From contig CAVOXB010000011.1 of the NCBI GenBank assembly GCA_963700305.1, positions 62,001 through 126,000 of the forward strand: DNA of 64,000 nt. The letters run 5' to 3'. The stretch is from Desulfomonile sp963700305 (GTDB taxonomy: Bacteria; Desulfobacterota; Desulfomonilia; Desulfomonilales; Desulfomonilaceae). The translations under genes were made by a program, and so were the position numbers. This document shows positions 1-9,746 of the stretch, piece by piece (positions within the stretch are counted from its first letter, which is position 1; each line of letters begins with the position of its first letter). The notes under the pieces are model-generated. The model worked only from the letters and a program-made list of their open reading frames with translations, had not been told where the DNA came from and did no database searches.

Positions 1-1900
1 ATCCTCTACTTCGCTTTGTTCTCCAAGGGATTCGGCTGTGAGGCCTTCCCTTATGAAGGCTTTCAAAATTATGCGTTCCATGTTCTTGCGTTCGTACATA
101 TCAAGGATTTTTTCCATCCTCATGAGATTCTTAATAGCATTAACAAGAACAAGGCCTTCCATAAATTCTTCAGGCTCTTTTTCTATTCTCACGTTTTCAA
201 GGCCGTGATTCAGGATCACGTCTTCAAGAGTACTTTCGTCTTTTACATAAAATTCGTTCTTACCTCTTTTCACCTTGAATAGAGGCGGTTGAGCAAAATA
301 CAAATAGCCTCTGTTGATCACTTCCGACATCCATCTAAAGAAAAAAGTAAGCAAAAGGGTCCGTATATGGGCCCCATCCACGTCCGCATCGGTCATGATG
401 ACTATCTTGTGATAACGAATTTTGGCAACGTCAAAGTCTTCTTCACCTATTCCGGTTCCCAGGGCGGTAATTAGGACTCGTATTTCCTGGCTCTGGATTA
501 TTTTATCGAATCTCGCCTTTTCCACATTGAGTATTTTGCCTTTCAGCGGCAACACTGCTTGGATTGCGCGATCTCTGCCTTGTTTAGCTGAACCGCCCGC
601 TGATTCTCCCTCTACTATAAAAAGCTCGGTTTGCGCTGGGTCTTTTTCCTGGCAGTCCGCAAGCTTTCCAGGTAGTGCCGAGACTTCTAAAGCGCTTTTG
701 CGGCGAGTGAGCTCCCGTGCTTTCCTTGCTGCTTCACGGGCCCTACTGGCTTCCATGGCCTTCTGCACTATCCATTTGGCTGCCTGGGGATTTTCTTCCA
801 GATATTCCGAAAGCTTTTCATTTACCAGCTGTTCCACGATGCCCCGAATGTCCATGTTTCCCAGCTTTGACTTGGTCTGGCTGTCAAATTGGGGGTTCAA
901 TATCCGCACGCTCAATACTGCGGTCAATCCCTCGCGAAGGTCTTCCCCGCTCACATTCAGCTGTATTTTGCCATTCTTCAGCAGTCCTTTGGAACTGGCA
1001 TATTGATTCATCGTCCTGGTCAGCGCAGCTCTGAAACCGGACAGGTGGGTCCCGCCTTCAAAGGTGTTTATATTGTTGCAGTAAGTGAATACTGTCTCTG
1101 AATAGCCGTCATTGTACTGGATGGCGCACTCTACTAAATTGTTATCTTTTTCCCCCATTATGTATATGGGTCTTCCGTCCATGGTTTTCTTGGCACGATT
1201 CAAATGCTCCACAAAAGAAACTATTCCACCCTCGGTACTCGAAAACAACCTGAGGTTTCTGGGATCGTTCGTCCTCAAATGTTATTTTCAGTCCTTTGTT
1301 GAGAAAAGCCAATTCCCTGAGTCTTGCAGCTATCACATCGTAGCTGCATTCCAGATTGCCGAATATCAGAGAGTCTGCCTTGAACGTGATCTTGGTGCCG
1401 TTTCTTTTAGTGGTACCAACCACTTCCAGCTCGCTATCTTTTTTGCCTCTTCGGTAGGTTTGTCGGAAAACCTGGCCATTGCGCCTGATTTCTAGTTTGA
1501 GGAGTTCAGATAGGGCATTGACCACTGAAACGCCCACTCCGTGTAGTCCGCCGGACACTTTATATGTTTTGCTGTCGAATTTTCCTCCGGCGTGCAGCAT
1601 CGTCATGACCACTTCAGCCGCAGGGATTTTTTCCGTGGGATGCATTTCTGTGGGTATGCCTCGGCCATCGTCCTCTATAGTGACCGATGAATCAAGATGC
1701 ACTATCACGTTGATGAAGTGGCAATACCCTGCCAAAGCTTCATCAACGGCATTGTCGACCACTTCCCAGACAAGCTGATGAAGCCCTTCGATACTAGTAT
1801 TGCCTATGTACATTCCCGGGGTGTTTCTAACTGCTTCCAGACCCTCCAGGACTCTTATCTGTTCGGCGCCATAATTTTCAAATTGCTGTTGTTCTTCCAC
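1..1900 (-). CDS. gyrB: DNA gyrase subunit B, 5' two-thirds, one frameshift, runs off the left edge
   Basis: ATP-dependent subunit of the type II topoisomerase that introduces negative supercoils. The start is GTG at 1900, with GGAGAGG eight bases upstream. The N-terminal GHKL ATPase domain is clear (EVVDNAVDEA with the catalytic Glu, DDGRGIP, GGLHGVGVSVVNALS). The Toprim part follows in another frame (VEGESAGGSAKQGRD, then MTDADVDGAHIRTLLL). The frame changes near 1234: removing one G of the GG pair at 1234-1235 restores FEYEGGIVSFVEHLN, the expected family sequence. About 630 codons are present, so the C-terminal part lies left of the window. The gene is essential, so the shift is most likely a sequencing error. 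It is the last gene of the dnaA-dnaN-gyrB series; recF is absent from the 143-bp gap before it. Confidence 0.95.
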
Positions 1901-2043
1901 AGCTTGTTCCTCTCCAGATCCATCTGAATAGTTGCTGATAAGTCAAAGTTATTAGAATAGTGTCAAAATCAGGATTATTTTTTCGGCTCACTGAATTGAT
2001 TGCGTTTTCAGCCTAAAATTTTAAATGTTTTCCACGGATGGGA

Positions 2044-3138
2044 TCATTTTCTCATCGGCATCACCAGGTTAAAATACTCTTTCGAAGGCTCCGGGCGAAT
2101 AAGTATAGGAGCTCCCTCCTGGAGAAATTGAAGGGTTACGGTATCCGAATCGATGACTCCCAGCGCTTCGATCAAATAAGCTACATTGACTATCACAAGG
2201 AGTTCATCAGAATCATAGTCAGCTTCTACAGAATCTTTGGCAGTCCCTAGATCCGGGTGGGATGCTGTCACCTCGATCTTGTTCGGGCGCACCAAAAGAT
2301 TGATTCCCTTATTTCGCTCCGCAGTGAGAACGGCCACTCGCCTTAGAGCCTGCAATAGCTTGATTCGGTTCGTCTTGACTATCTTTTCTCCTTCTGCGGG
2401 AAGCACCTTTCTGTAATCCGGATAGTCTCCGTCAATGAGCCTCAGAGTCATCAAGAACTTATCTGTCTTCACAACCATGTTCTTGGGTTCAAATCCGACC
2501 AGGACGTATTCCTTCACGTTTTCCAAAAGTCTCTTGAGTTCTACCAGGCTTTTCTTAGGGATCAGAATTTTGGATTCCACCGGCAAAGAGACATCAGCGT
2601 CCATCAGGGCAAGCCTATGACCATCCGTCGCCACCAAGCGAGTCTTGTTCTCATTCTGTTCAAACAAGACTCCATTGAGATTGAACCTGGCATCGTCATT
2701 GGAAGAGGCAAACAGCGTCTTGTCTATCATGTATACAAGTTCTTCGCTCTTGACCGCGGCTGTTTCCATCTCCTCTACAGAAGGCCATGCCGGATATTCA
2801 GAACCATCCATACCGGCTAGTTCAAACTCGCTTTCTCCGGAAACTATCTTAATCCTACGATTTTCCTGCAATTCCAACGTGAGTTGACCGGTAGGCAATT
2901 CCCTGATTATTTCATATATTTTCTTGGCCGGAATCGTCACCAATCCTTCTTCCTTTATATTACAATTATATATCATTTGAAGGCCAACTTCCAGGTCCGT
3001 GGCTGTAATGACCAGCTTTGAATCCGAAGCGTTCAGCAGAATATGGGACAAGATTGGCAGTGTTGATCTCTTTTCAGTTATGGGTACGGTCTTAGATAAC
3101 CCCTCGAAAAACAAATCTCTTTCAATATCAAAAAACAT
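2044..3138 (-). CDS. dnaN: DNA polymerase III sliding clamp, beta subunit
   Basis: Ring-shaped processivity clamp of the replicative polymerase, 364 residues, the usual length. The sequence matches the family throughout: an N-terminal stretch with EKRSTLPILSHILL, a central block with DDARFNLNGVLFE and VATDGHRLAL, and the typical C-terminal ending VMPMRK. ATG at 3138 has AGGAGA a few bases upstream. It lies 317 bp downstream of dnaA in the same direction, and that gap is the best oriC candidate here. The reading frame is intact, unlike gyrB downstream. Confidence 0.97.
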   Translation of the reverse strand: MFFDIERDLFFEGLSKTVPITEKRSTLPILSHILLNASDSKLVITATDLEVGLQMIYNCNIKEEGLVTIPAKKIYEIIRELPTGQLTLELQENRRIKIVSGESEFELAGMDGSEYPAWPSVEEMETAAVKSEELVYMIDKTLFASSNDDARFNLNGVLFEQNENKTRLVATDGHRLALMDADVSLPVESKILIPKKSLVELKRLLENVKEYVLVGFEPKNMVVKTDKFLMTLRLIDGDYPDYRKVLPAEGEKIVKTNRIKLLQALRRVAVLTAERNKGINLLVRPNKIEVTASHPDLGTAKDSVEADYDSDELLVIVNVAYLIEALGVIDSDTVTLQFLQEGAPILIRPEPSKEYFNLVMPMRK

Positions 3139-3455
3139 GTAAGTCTCCTTCTAAGCCCTGATCTTACTAAGGCTCGATTCAAAACGCCATAAGCTGAAAA
3201 TGGAAAAGAATTTTTCCGAACTTGCTATGGATTTTGTTCTTAGTTCTTTTCTTATTAGATTATAAAAATTAAAAAATATAATAGAGATAATAGTGCCTGT
3301 GAAATAGTGAAAAAGTCGATCAAGCTGGTTCCTAATCGGCTTTCCTTCTGTGGAATCATCGTGGATGAAATAGCGCGAAGAAAGTGAATGAAAATCAGGA
3401 TCCCGATAATCAACCGTTCTTGAACAGGTTTTCCACAAAGAATTAGACATCCTTT
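3139..3455. other. dnaA-dnaN intergenic region, candidate oriC
   Basis: A 317-bp gap between dnaA and dnaN. It has a strongly AT-rich block at about 3252-3293 that could serve as a DNA-unwinding element, and several DnaA-box-like sites: TTTTCCACA at 3429-3437 (one mismatch to TTATCCACA), plus weaker TGTGGAATC near 3349 and CGTGGATGA near 3360. A perfect box, TTATCCACA, lies at 4652-4660 inside dnaA, where it also encodes conserved residues. An open reading frame of 102 codons crosses the gap but resembles nothing and has biased composition; I do not call it a gene. The origin assignment rests on gene order and these weak boxes only. Confidence 0.4.
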
Positions 3456-4805
3456 TCACTGACGAAGATCCTTTTTCAAACCCTCGATGAAACTCTTGAG
3501 AGAATGATCTTGTGCCATTTTTTTCTCAATTTTTCTTGTTGCATAAATAACAGTGGAATGATCCTTGCCACCAAATGCGGCCCCGATCTCGGGATAAGAA
3601 AACTCCGTAATTTCTCTGGCAAGATACATTCCCACTTGCCGTGGTTGAGCGTAAAGCTTGTGCTTTTTCTTGGACTTGATATCAGCCGGTTTCACGTTGT
3701 AAGCCTTTGATACCAAGGAAATAATGTCGTCCACAGTGATTTTCTTCTTGGGACGATGCAGTATTTCCCTCAAAGCTGATTGGGCAAGGCTTCTGGTCAA
3801 AGGCAAACCCTGAAGAGTGCTCATAGCCACAACCCGGACCAGGTACCCTACCAATTCCCTAACGTTGGATTCCACCTGGTCGGCGAGGAAATATGCCACT
3901 TCATCAGGGATCTCCATTTGATCTTCTGACGCTTTACGTTTTAGGATTGCCACTTTAGTCTCAAGATCCGGCACTCCCATATCTGCGACAAGCCCCCAAC
4001 CGAATCGTGATTGCAGTCTATCTTCTAGTTCCGGTATTTCTTTAGGAAACCGGTCAGAAGTTATAACAATCTGTTTCCCGGCCTCGTAAATGCTATTAAA
4101 TGTATGAAAAAACTCCTCCTGAGTGCGCTCTTTTCCAGCTATGAATTGAATATCATCAATGAGAAGAAGGTCAACGTTTCTGTACTTGGCCCTAAAATCG
4201 GGCATTCTGTCGAAACGCAGGGCGTTGATCATTTCATTGGTGAACTCTTCAGATGTGCTGAAAGATATTTTTTTGTTTTTGTCCTTTTTTACCACCTCAT
4301 AGCCTATGGCAGTCATGAGGTGAGTTTTCCCAAGTCCTACGCCTCCGTAAATGAATAACGGGTTGTAGCTCTTGCCTAGATTATCAGTTACGGACATGGC
4401 GGCAGCACGAGCGAATTGATTGCAGTTGCCCACCACAAAGCTTTCAAAGGTGTACCTGGGATTGAGATTTCTTTGTAGTGCGAATTCATCGGTAATACTA
4501 ATGGATTCCGGGAAGGAACAGGCTTCTTGACTGCAATCCTGTCTTCGAGCTTCTTTAGGCGCGAATTCGTCACGACTCTTGAAAGCCATTTCATATTTTA
4601 TTCCAGTTGCTTCACACACAGCATCACTTAGCAGATTTAAGTAATGGTCCCTTATCCACAAAATAAAAAAATTATTCGGGACAGACAAGACCAACCGATT
4701 ATCACAAATGTCTTCGCAAATAATCGGCTCGAACCATGTCATCATGGTGCGCTGGTTGACCTTAGTCCGCAGCAACTCCTTACAGCGTGGCCAGATAGTG
4801 TTCAT
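3456..4805 (-). CDS. dnaA: Chromosomal replication initiator DnaA
   Basis: AAA+ ATPase that binds DnaA boxes and melts the origin. Domain I is at residues 1-80, followed by a variable linker. The ATPase has Walker A GGVGLGKTHLM and Walker B LLIDDIQFI. The C-terminal helix-turn-helix carries the signature GGKDHSTVIYATRKI. The ATG at 4805 (MNTIWPRCKELL) gives a normal 449-residue protein. An in-frame TTG at 4823 would add six residues, and neither start has a strong ribosome site. The gene sits 70 bases downstream of parB and upstream of dnaN, the common order around bacterial origins. Confidence 0.97.
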   Translation of the reverse strand: MNTIWPRCKELLRTKVNQRTMMTWFEPIICEDICDNRLVLSVPNNFFILWIRDHYLNLLSDAVCEATGIKYEMAFKSRDEFAPKEARRQDCSQEACSFPESISITDEFALQRNLNPRYTFESFVVGNCNQFARAAAMSVTDNLGKSYNPLFIYGGVGLGKTHLMTAIGYEVVKKDKNKKISFSTSEEFTNEMINALRFDRMPDFRAKYRNVDLLLIDDIQFIAGKERTQEEFFHTFNSIYEAGKQIVITSDRFPKEIPELEDRLQSRFGWGLVADMGVPDLETKVAILKRKASEDQMEIPDEVAYFLADQVESNVRELVGYLVRVVAMSTLQGLPLTRSLAQSALREILHRPKKKITVDDIISLVSKAYNVKPADIKSKKKHKLYAQPRQVGMYLAREITEFSYPEIGAAFGGKDHSTVIYATRKIEKKMAQDHSLKSFIEGLKKDLRQ

Positions 4806-4875
4806 GTCGCTTTTTAAAAACAATAGTATTTTTGATAAGATATCAATTAAAGAGTAACACGGCGATTCCTATATT

Positions 4876-5778
4876 TCAAGAGAAATCTTCAGAATAGCCC
4901 ATTGCGTCCAGCAGCCGGTCAAGTTCTTCCTGGGAATGGAAATGCAGTTCAAGCCTGCCTGAACCAGAACTATTTTTTCGTATCGACACTTTTGCCGAAA
5001 AATGACGAGACAGATTTGTCTCCAATGATTGAAGGTTCGAGTCTTTTGACAGAGGGTTCTTTTGGGCTCCATTTTGCTTGGTCTTATAATTTTGGACTAT
5101 CCGTTCGAGTTCCCTTACAGACAGCTTTCTCTTGATTATTCGTTGTGACAGGTTGAGTTGTGTTGGTAGGTGTTCCACGGACAGCAGAGTTCTGGCATGA
5201 CCCATGGACAGTCGATCTTCCCGCACTTCTTGTTTGATAGGATCAGGTAGCCTTAGCAACCTTAAGTGATTAGTAATATTAGTTCTGTCCTTTCCTATTC
5301 GTTGAGCCAATACTTCATGCGTGTATGAGAATTTCTTTATCAGCGTATCATAAGCCTCTGCAGTATCCAGAGGATTGAGGTTTTCTCTCTGAAGATTTTC
5401 TATAAGAGCTATCTCCAGGGATTCCGAATCGGACATAATCCTGACAATAGCCGGAATTTCCGAAAATCCCGCCATTCTAGCAGCCCGCCAACGTCTTTCT
5501 CCTGCCACGATCTCGTAAAGGCCGTCAGCAGCCGGTCTGACTATTAGTGGTTGAATAACACCTTTTTCTCTTATTGAGAGGCTCAAGTCCGCAAGTGACT
5601 CCTCAACGAAAAGACGCCTGGGTTGATATGGACTTGGAATCAGGCGATCTATAGGAAGCTGATTTATGTCACGCTCTGGAAGTTTGCCGTCGAGGAATCC
5701 ATCGATAGGGATCAGCGCATCAAGACCCTGTCCCAACGCTGTACGTTGTTTCTTTGGCGTTTCCGTCACCTTCAGCAT
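4876..5778 (-). CDS. parB: Chromosome partitioning protein ParB (Spo0J)
   Basis: CTPase and DNA-binding protein that loads at parS sites near the origin and works with ParA in chromosome segregation. About 300 residues, with the ParB motifs in order: LPIDRLIPSPYQPRR, GERRWRAARMAG and ENLQRENLNPLDTAEAY, then the KorB-like helix-turn-helix and a C-terminal dimerisation part. The preferred ATG at 5778 (MLKVTETPKK) is preceded by AGGAG at suitable spacing; an earlier in-frame start at 5844 would extend far into parA. The gene overlaps the end of parA by 59 bases, which suggests translational coupling. I found no convincing parS palindrome in the window. Confidence 0.95.
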   Translation of the reverse strand: MLKVTETPKKQRTALGQGLDALIPIDGFLDGKLPERDINQLPIDRLIPSPYQPRRLFVEESLADLSLSIREKGVIQPLIVRPAADGLYEIVAGERRWRAARMAGFSEIPAIVRIMSDSESLEIALIENLQRENLNPLDTAEAYDTLIKKFSYTHEVLAQRIGKDRTNITNHLRLLRLPDPIKQEVREDRLSMGHARTLLSVEHLPTQLNLSQRIIKRKLSVRELERIVQNYKTKQNGAQKNPLSKDSNLQSLETNLSRHFSAKVSIRKNSSGSGRLELHFHSQEELDRLLDAMGYSEDFS

Positions 5779-6529
5779 CCATAATCTCCTTTGAAAGCGC
5801 GAGATAGCTGACTGCACCTCTTGATGTGATATCGTAGAGCACAACCGGTTTTCCGAAACTCGGTGATTCTGACAACCTTACATTTCGTGGGATTATTGTG
5901 TCAAAAACCTGGGCCAAAAGATTCTTTTTCACATCTTCTACAACTTGATGGCTCAGATTGTTCCTTGGGTCAAACATTGTCAGGAGAAAGCCCTCAATTT
6001 TAAGGGAAGGGTTGAAATTAGTCCTCACTCGCCGAATGGTATTCAGTAGATTGCCGACGCCCTCAAGGGCATAGTACTCGCATTGAATGGGAATCAAAAC
6101 CGTATCGGCAGCCACAAGAGCGTTCAAGGTCAGAAAACCAAGTGACGGTGGACAATCTATAAAAATGTAATCGTATAAATTCCTGAGCCCCTCAATTGCG
6201 ACAAGGAGCATCTTTTCACGAGATGGAAGGCCGACAAATTCGACCTCTGCACCGATTAGGTCTTGGGAAGACGGTATTATCTCGAGGAAAGCCAGGGGGG
6301 TGGATTTTGTGACCCGGGTATGATCTTCTCTGCACAAAAGAAGCTCATATACAGAGGGTTCACCTTTGACGACACGAATACCCAGACCGCTGGATGCGTT
6401 GGCTTGAGGGTCGAGGTCTATCAACAGAGTGCGCTTCTCAGATAGGGCCAGACATGATGCGAGGTTCACGGCCGTGGTAGTCTTGCCCACCCCACCTTTC
6501 TGATTGCATACGCAGATCACGCGTCCCAT
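5720..6529 (-). CDS. parA: Chromosome partitioning ATPase ParA (Soj)
   Basis: Deviant-Walker P-loop ATPase that partitions chromosomes with ParB. 269 residues. The Walker A at the N-terminus reads KGGVGKTTTAVNLA, with the signature lysine of the ParA/MinD class. It is followed by LLIDLDPQANASSGLG, and DCPPSLGFLTLNAL in the Walker B region. The gene is first of the parA-parB-dnaA-dnaN-gyrB series and follows a 408-bp AT-rich gap after rsmG. The frame is intact. Confidence 0.96.
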   Translation of the reverse strand: MGRVICVCNQKGGVGKTTTAVNLASCLALSEKRTLLIDLDPQANASSGLGIRVVKGEPSVYELLLCREDHTRVTKSTPLAFLEIIPSSQDLIGAEVEFVGLPSREKMLLVAIEGLRNLYDYIFIDCPPSLGFLTLNALVAADTVLIPIQCEYYALEGVGNLLNTIRRVRTNFNPSLKIEGFLLTMFDPRNNLSHQVVEDVKKNLLAQVFDTIIPRNVRLSESPSFGKPVVLYDITSRGAVSYLALSKEIMDAEGDGNAKETTYSVGTGS

Positions 6530-6937
6530 TTTCTGTAACCCACAACATATAGTGCTTTTATACTATGGGGGACCGTAATATCACAAAAGTCCCAGAGAAC
6601 CAAGCACGCGAAATGGTTTTTCACCAAAAAGTTTGTGGGAAGCCGCCTTTTTTCGATTTGGAATTATAAGGGGCTCAAATTGCCGACAGGCATTTAATCA
6701 TGGGAGCAAGTGAGGTCCTCAGATATATGTCACTGTGACTAAAGTGACGCAATCTCCCTTTACTCCAAAGAAATTGCATTGTTGCCCCGCCCCATCACAA
6801 GCAACACAAAAATGAGTCGGTAAATGGATACAGCTTTCCTTGAAAACACGAACGCTCTAATTTTACACGTTTTATATATAGAACGTTCTTAAATATAAGG
6901 CTTAACAAAAGCCAAATTAACCACTAATTAAAAACGG
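6530..6937. other. rsmG-parA intergenic region, AT-rich
   Basis: About 400 bp with no gene. Near 6900-6914 a small hairpin (GGCTT, five-base loop, AAGCC, read on the minus strand) lies just after the rsmG stop and is followed by a T-rich stretch; it may be a weak terminator. A 10-bp perfect palindrome AGAACGTTCT lies at about 6880-6889 inside very AT-rich sequence. The parA promoter should be here, but I cannot fix its boxes. No parS site was recognised. Confidence 0.4.
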
Positions 6938-7605
6938 TTAATCAATTTTCCTATAAAGAGTAATTATTCTGAAATGCGAAGAAAAAGGCAGATTTCCTTC
7001 CCAATGTTTAACATAATGAAAATGCTTGAGATTGAAATCTTCTTTAAGTGATGCAGGCCCGGCCATGCGTACGAGCAAACCGCGCGGTCTGACCACAACA
7101 TGTAAGCTGTCCAGTAATTCGGAGTTTGACGAGAAAGCCCTAGAGATCAGTGCGTCAAAACTGGACGGATCAGGATTTTTTACCAAGTTCTTGAAAGGCG
7201 TATTCAAAAAACTGATGCCGTGCAGGTCGAGCGTTTTTGCGACATATTTCAGAAACACTATCTTTTTGGGATCGCGATCAAGAAGCGTAAGTTGAAAAGA
7301 GTCTTCAGCAGTCTTTATGTACCAAGCCGGGAAAACCTGCACCTGTCCCGATATCCAGAATGTTTAAAGCCAAATCTCTTGGAAGGTACTTTGAAAACTG
7401 TCAGTGAATCCAAGAAATGGAGTATCGCAATTTGCTGAGGTTTCTTGAGAGCCGAGAGGTTAATTTTGCTGCCCCATTCCAAGAGCATGTCCAAATGACA
7501 GGCCATTTTGGAAGTCACGCCAGGAGCCAAATTTATGCCGAGAATCTGGCAACCCTCTTCGATGATGCTGGACGGGTCACGCATTATTGGGAAGGGTTGA
7601 ATCAT
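6938..7605 (-). CDS. rsmG: 16S rRNA m7G527 methyltransferase RsmG (GidB), two frameshifts
   Basis: SAM-dependent methyltransferase for G527 of 16S rRNA. The N-terminal part (LLEWGSKINLSALK, HFLDSLT) is in one frame. The SAM-binding motif LNILDIGTGAGFP is in a second frame, and the rest (LTLLDRDPKKIVFLKYV onward) in a third. Two +1 insertions, near 7384 and 7350, explain this. The span of 668 bases equals 222 codons plus two bases, as expected from two extra bases. Undoing them gives a protein of about 221 residues, normal for RsmG. It overlaps the end of cutA upstream. Sequencing error is more likely than gene decay. Confidence 0.85.
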
Positions 7606-7906
7606 CGATCCATTTAAGATATTCTGGAAGTCCGTCGGATATTTCTATGGCAACTATCTCTGGAAGCTCATAAGGATGCATTTCTTTGACATTGGTTTTT
7701 AGCTTGTCAAATAGATCGCGACGTGTTTTCATGATCAGGAGTCGTTCAACCTCATCATACACACGTCCCTGCCATCTATAAATGGAACGAATCTGGGGTA
7801 TTATGTTCACACACGCGACTAATTTTTTTTCAACGAGGGTACGCGCTATTAGAGCCGCTTTTTCGATATCATCTATCGTAACAAGGCATATTATATGAGG
7901 ATTCAT
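7577..7906 (-). CDS. cutA: CutA1-like divalent-ion tolerance protein
   Basis: Small trimeric protein of the CutA1 family, 109 residues. It shows the family features: an early beta strand (IICLVTIDDIEKAALIARTL), LVACVNIIPQIRSIYRWQG, the Lys/Thr-rich strand LLIMKTRRDLFDKL, and HPYELPEIVAIEI near the end. The name comes from copper tolerance in E. coli, but the true function is poorly defined. It overlaps the start of rsmG by 29 bases and diverges from carD. Confidence 0.92.
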   Translation of the reverse strand: MNPHIICLVTIDDIEKAALIARTLVEKKLVACVNIIPQIRSIYRWQGRVYDEVERLLIMKTRRDLFDKLKTNVKEMHPYELPEIVAIEISDGLPEYLKWIDDSTLPNNA

Positions 7907-8092
7907 GTTTACTCCATATAGTGCTTTTTTGTTGACAAGCCACTATACCTTGTATATTCTCCCCCCCGTTCGAGGAGTAGGGAGCTTCCCCGAAACCGAC
8001 GAGTGACCAACTGGGATTCTATCTTTTTTCCGTAATGACTTCAAGGTCCGTCAGCTACAATGCAATTTTGAGAAACTGGTTTATCAAGCGTT

Positions 8093-8121
8093 TTCGCACT
8101 AATAGCCGGGGGGCTTATAAT
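8093..8121 (+). promoter_or_regulatory. Putative promoter of the carD gene
   Basis: A perfect -10 hexamer TATAAT at 8116-8121 lies 64 bases before the carD start. A modest -35 match (TTCGCA, 8093-8098) lies 17 bases upstream. It is in the divergent gap between cutA and carD. Confidence 0.45.
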
Positions 8122-8184
8122 ATACTTGATTCAGTGATTATTTTGGAATTGGCGGTATTTTTGTAGAAAGGGAGCCGGTAAAAA

Positions 8185-8715
8185 ATGTTAATGTTTAAGA
8201 TCGGAGACGTTGTCGTTTATCCGATTCACGGGGTGGCGCGAATAACCGATATAAGAACAGAAAAAATCGGTAATTCCGACCAGCTTTGTTACATCTTGGA
8301 AACAGAAATAAAGACCGCCAATGAACGGCCGGTAATTAAATTACCAATTGATAAAGTGGAATCAAATCGCGTACGTAAAATTGTGGAGGAATGCGAAGTA
8401 GCACAAGTCATAGAGATTTTACAGAAAAGAGCCTTGAAGACCGATTCGCAGACGTGGAACAGGAGACATCGCGAATATCAGGAAAAAATGCGGACCGGCA
8501 GCATCTTTCAAGCGGCTGAAGTATTTCGCGATTTGAGTTTACTCAAAGAAACCAAGGATCTGTCCCACGGTGAACGCAGACTGTTTGATCAAGCGAGAAA
8601 TCTGCTCATTAAAGAACTTTCCATTGCTAAAAGAACCGATGAGGGTGAAATAGAAAGAACCATAAGTACCATCTTCAAGAAGTCGAATTCACCCAATGAT
8701 ATTAATGAAGCCTGA
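8185..8715 (+). CDS. CarD/CdnL-family RNA polymerase-binding transcription regulator
   Basis: 176 residues. The N-terminal 60 residues form the CarD/TRCF RNA-polymerase interaction domain (FKIGDVVVYPIHGVARI, then a TANERPVIKLPIDKVE strand pair), and the rest is a helical domain. CarD-type proteins bind the RNA polymerase beta subunit and stabilise open complexes, typically at rRNA promoters. ATG codons at 8185 and 8191 are both possible; a GGGAG-like ribosome site precedes them. The gene is followed 47 bases later by a PIN/TRAM membrane protein, a pairing I associate with delta-proteobacterial relatives (recalled, not checked). Confidence 0.92.
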   Translation: MLMFKIGDVVVYPIHGVARITDIRTEKIGNSDQLCYILETEIKTANERPVIKLPIDKVESNRVRKIVEECEVAQVIEILQKRALKTDSQTWNRRHREYQEKMRTGSIFQAAEVFRDLSLLKETKDLSHGERRLFDQARNLLIKELSIAKRTDEGEIERTISTIFKKSNSPNDINEA

Positions 8716-8762
8716 TAATCTTTCACTTCTGCTTTCTTAAATTTGAAAGGACTTCTTCTTAA

Positions 8763-9746
8763 ATGCCCAGCAAATCCTTCTCCGCTGTGCTCTTGATTAT
8801 ATGTACAGGGCTCAGCGGATTAATCGGGCATTTATGGGTCGGGGATTACCCAAGCGGAGCAGTGTTTGCCATCGCGGGCTTCTTGCTGGGAGCCATCCTT
8901 TTGCGATTACTGCGCCTCTGGCTGAAACTGGACGCTTTTCGAATCATAGGAGGCGTGCTGGGGCTCTTGGCTGGAGCGCTTGCGTCTGCAATGCTAAGCT
9001 GGGGCTATCAGCGGAGCATCGCTCGCCCTGAAATAGAAGCTTTACTATATACCTTACTTACAGCGATTCTCTGCCTCCTTGGATTGCAGCTGGGCTCGAA
9101 TAAAGCGAGAGAACTCAAGAAAAAAGCTGACCCAGTTTCTGAAGCTGTGCGAAAAACCATCGGAATACTGGACACATCCGTGATCATTGACGGAAGGATA
9201 GCCGATGTTTGCGAAACAGGGTTCGTTTCAGGGGATCTGGTCATTCCTCAGTTCGTGCTGAAGGAACTCCAGATGATAGCGGATTCTTCTGAATCCACGA
9301 AAAGAACCAGAGGACGCAGGGGCCTGGATATTCTAAACAAAATGCAGAAACTTTCGTACGTGAAAATAATAATTGACGATACAGATTACCCGTCTGTCAA
9401 AGAAGTAGATCAGAAGCTCATCTCAATGGCGAAAGAGACAGGACATGCCATATTGACCAACGACTTCAATCTTAACAAAGTTGCTGAGGTTCATTCCATA
9501 CAGGTGCTAAACATTAATCAGCTTGCAAATTCCCTGAAACCAGTGGTGTTGCCCGGTGAGACCATGAAGGTTCAGGTCATTAAGGAAGGGAAGGAACACG
9601 GCCAGGGAATAGCATACTTGGATGACGGTACTATGGTGGTTGTGGACAATGGTCGTCGTTACATGGGAAGGAACGTCGATGTCACAGTAACTAGCGTTCT
9701 TCAGACAACTGCCGGCAGGATGATTTTCGCAGTAATGAAGGTCTAG
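8763..9746 (+). CDS. PIN/TRAM-domain membrane protein (YacL-like)
   Basis: 327 residues. About four hydrophobic helices fill residues 1-110. A PIN domain follows with the acidic residues expected of an RNase fold (ILDTSVIIDGRIADV; ELQMI; RGRRGLDIL; ILTNDFNLNKVA). A TRAM domain closes the protein (KVQVIKEGKEHGQGIAYLDD, then VVVDNGRRYMGR). YacL-type proteins have this order and are thought to act on RNA at the membrane, but their substrate is not settled. ATG at 8763 lies ten bases after an AAAGGA site. Probably co-transcribed with carD. Confidence 0.9.
   Translation: MPSKSFSAVLLIICTGLSGLIGHLWVGDYPSGAVFAIAGFLLGAILLRLLRLWLKLDAFRIIGGVLGLLAGALASAMLSWGYQRSIARPEIEALLYTLLTAILCLLGLQLGSNKARELKKKADPVSEAVRKTIGILDTSVIIDGRIADVCETGFVSGDLVIPQFVLKELQMIADSSESTKRTRGRRGLDILNKMQKLSYVKIIIDDTDYPSVKEVDQKLISMAKETGHAILTNDFNLNKVAEVHSIQVLNINQLANSLKPVVLPGETMKVQVIKEGKEHGQGIAYLDDGTMVVVDNGRRYMGRNVDVTVTSVLQTTAGRMIFAVMKV

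Noticed and set aside
3151..3459. A 102-codon minus-strand frame between dnaA and dnaN
   Set aside because: No family resemblance, biased composition from AT-rich DNA, starts at the dnaA stop; the gap is better explained as a candidate origin.
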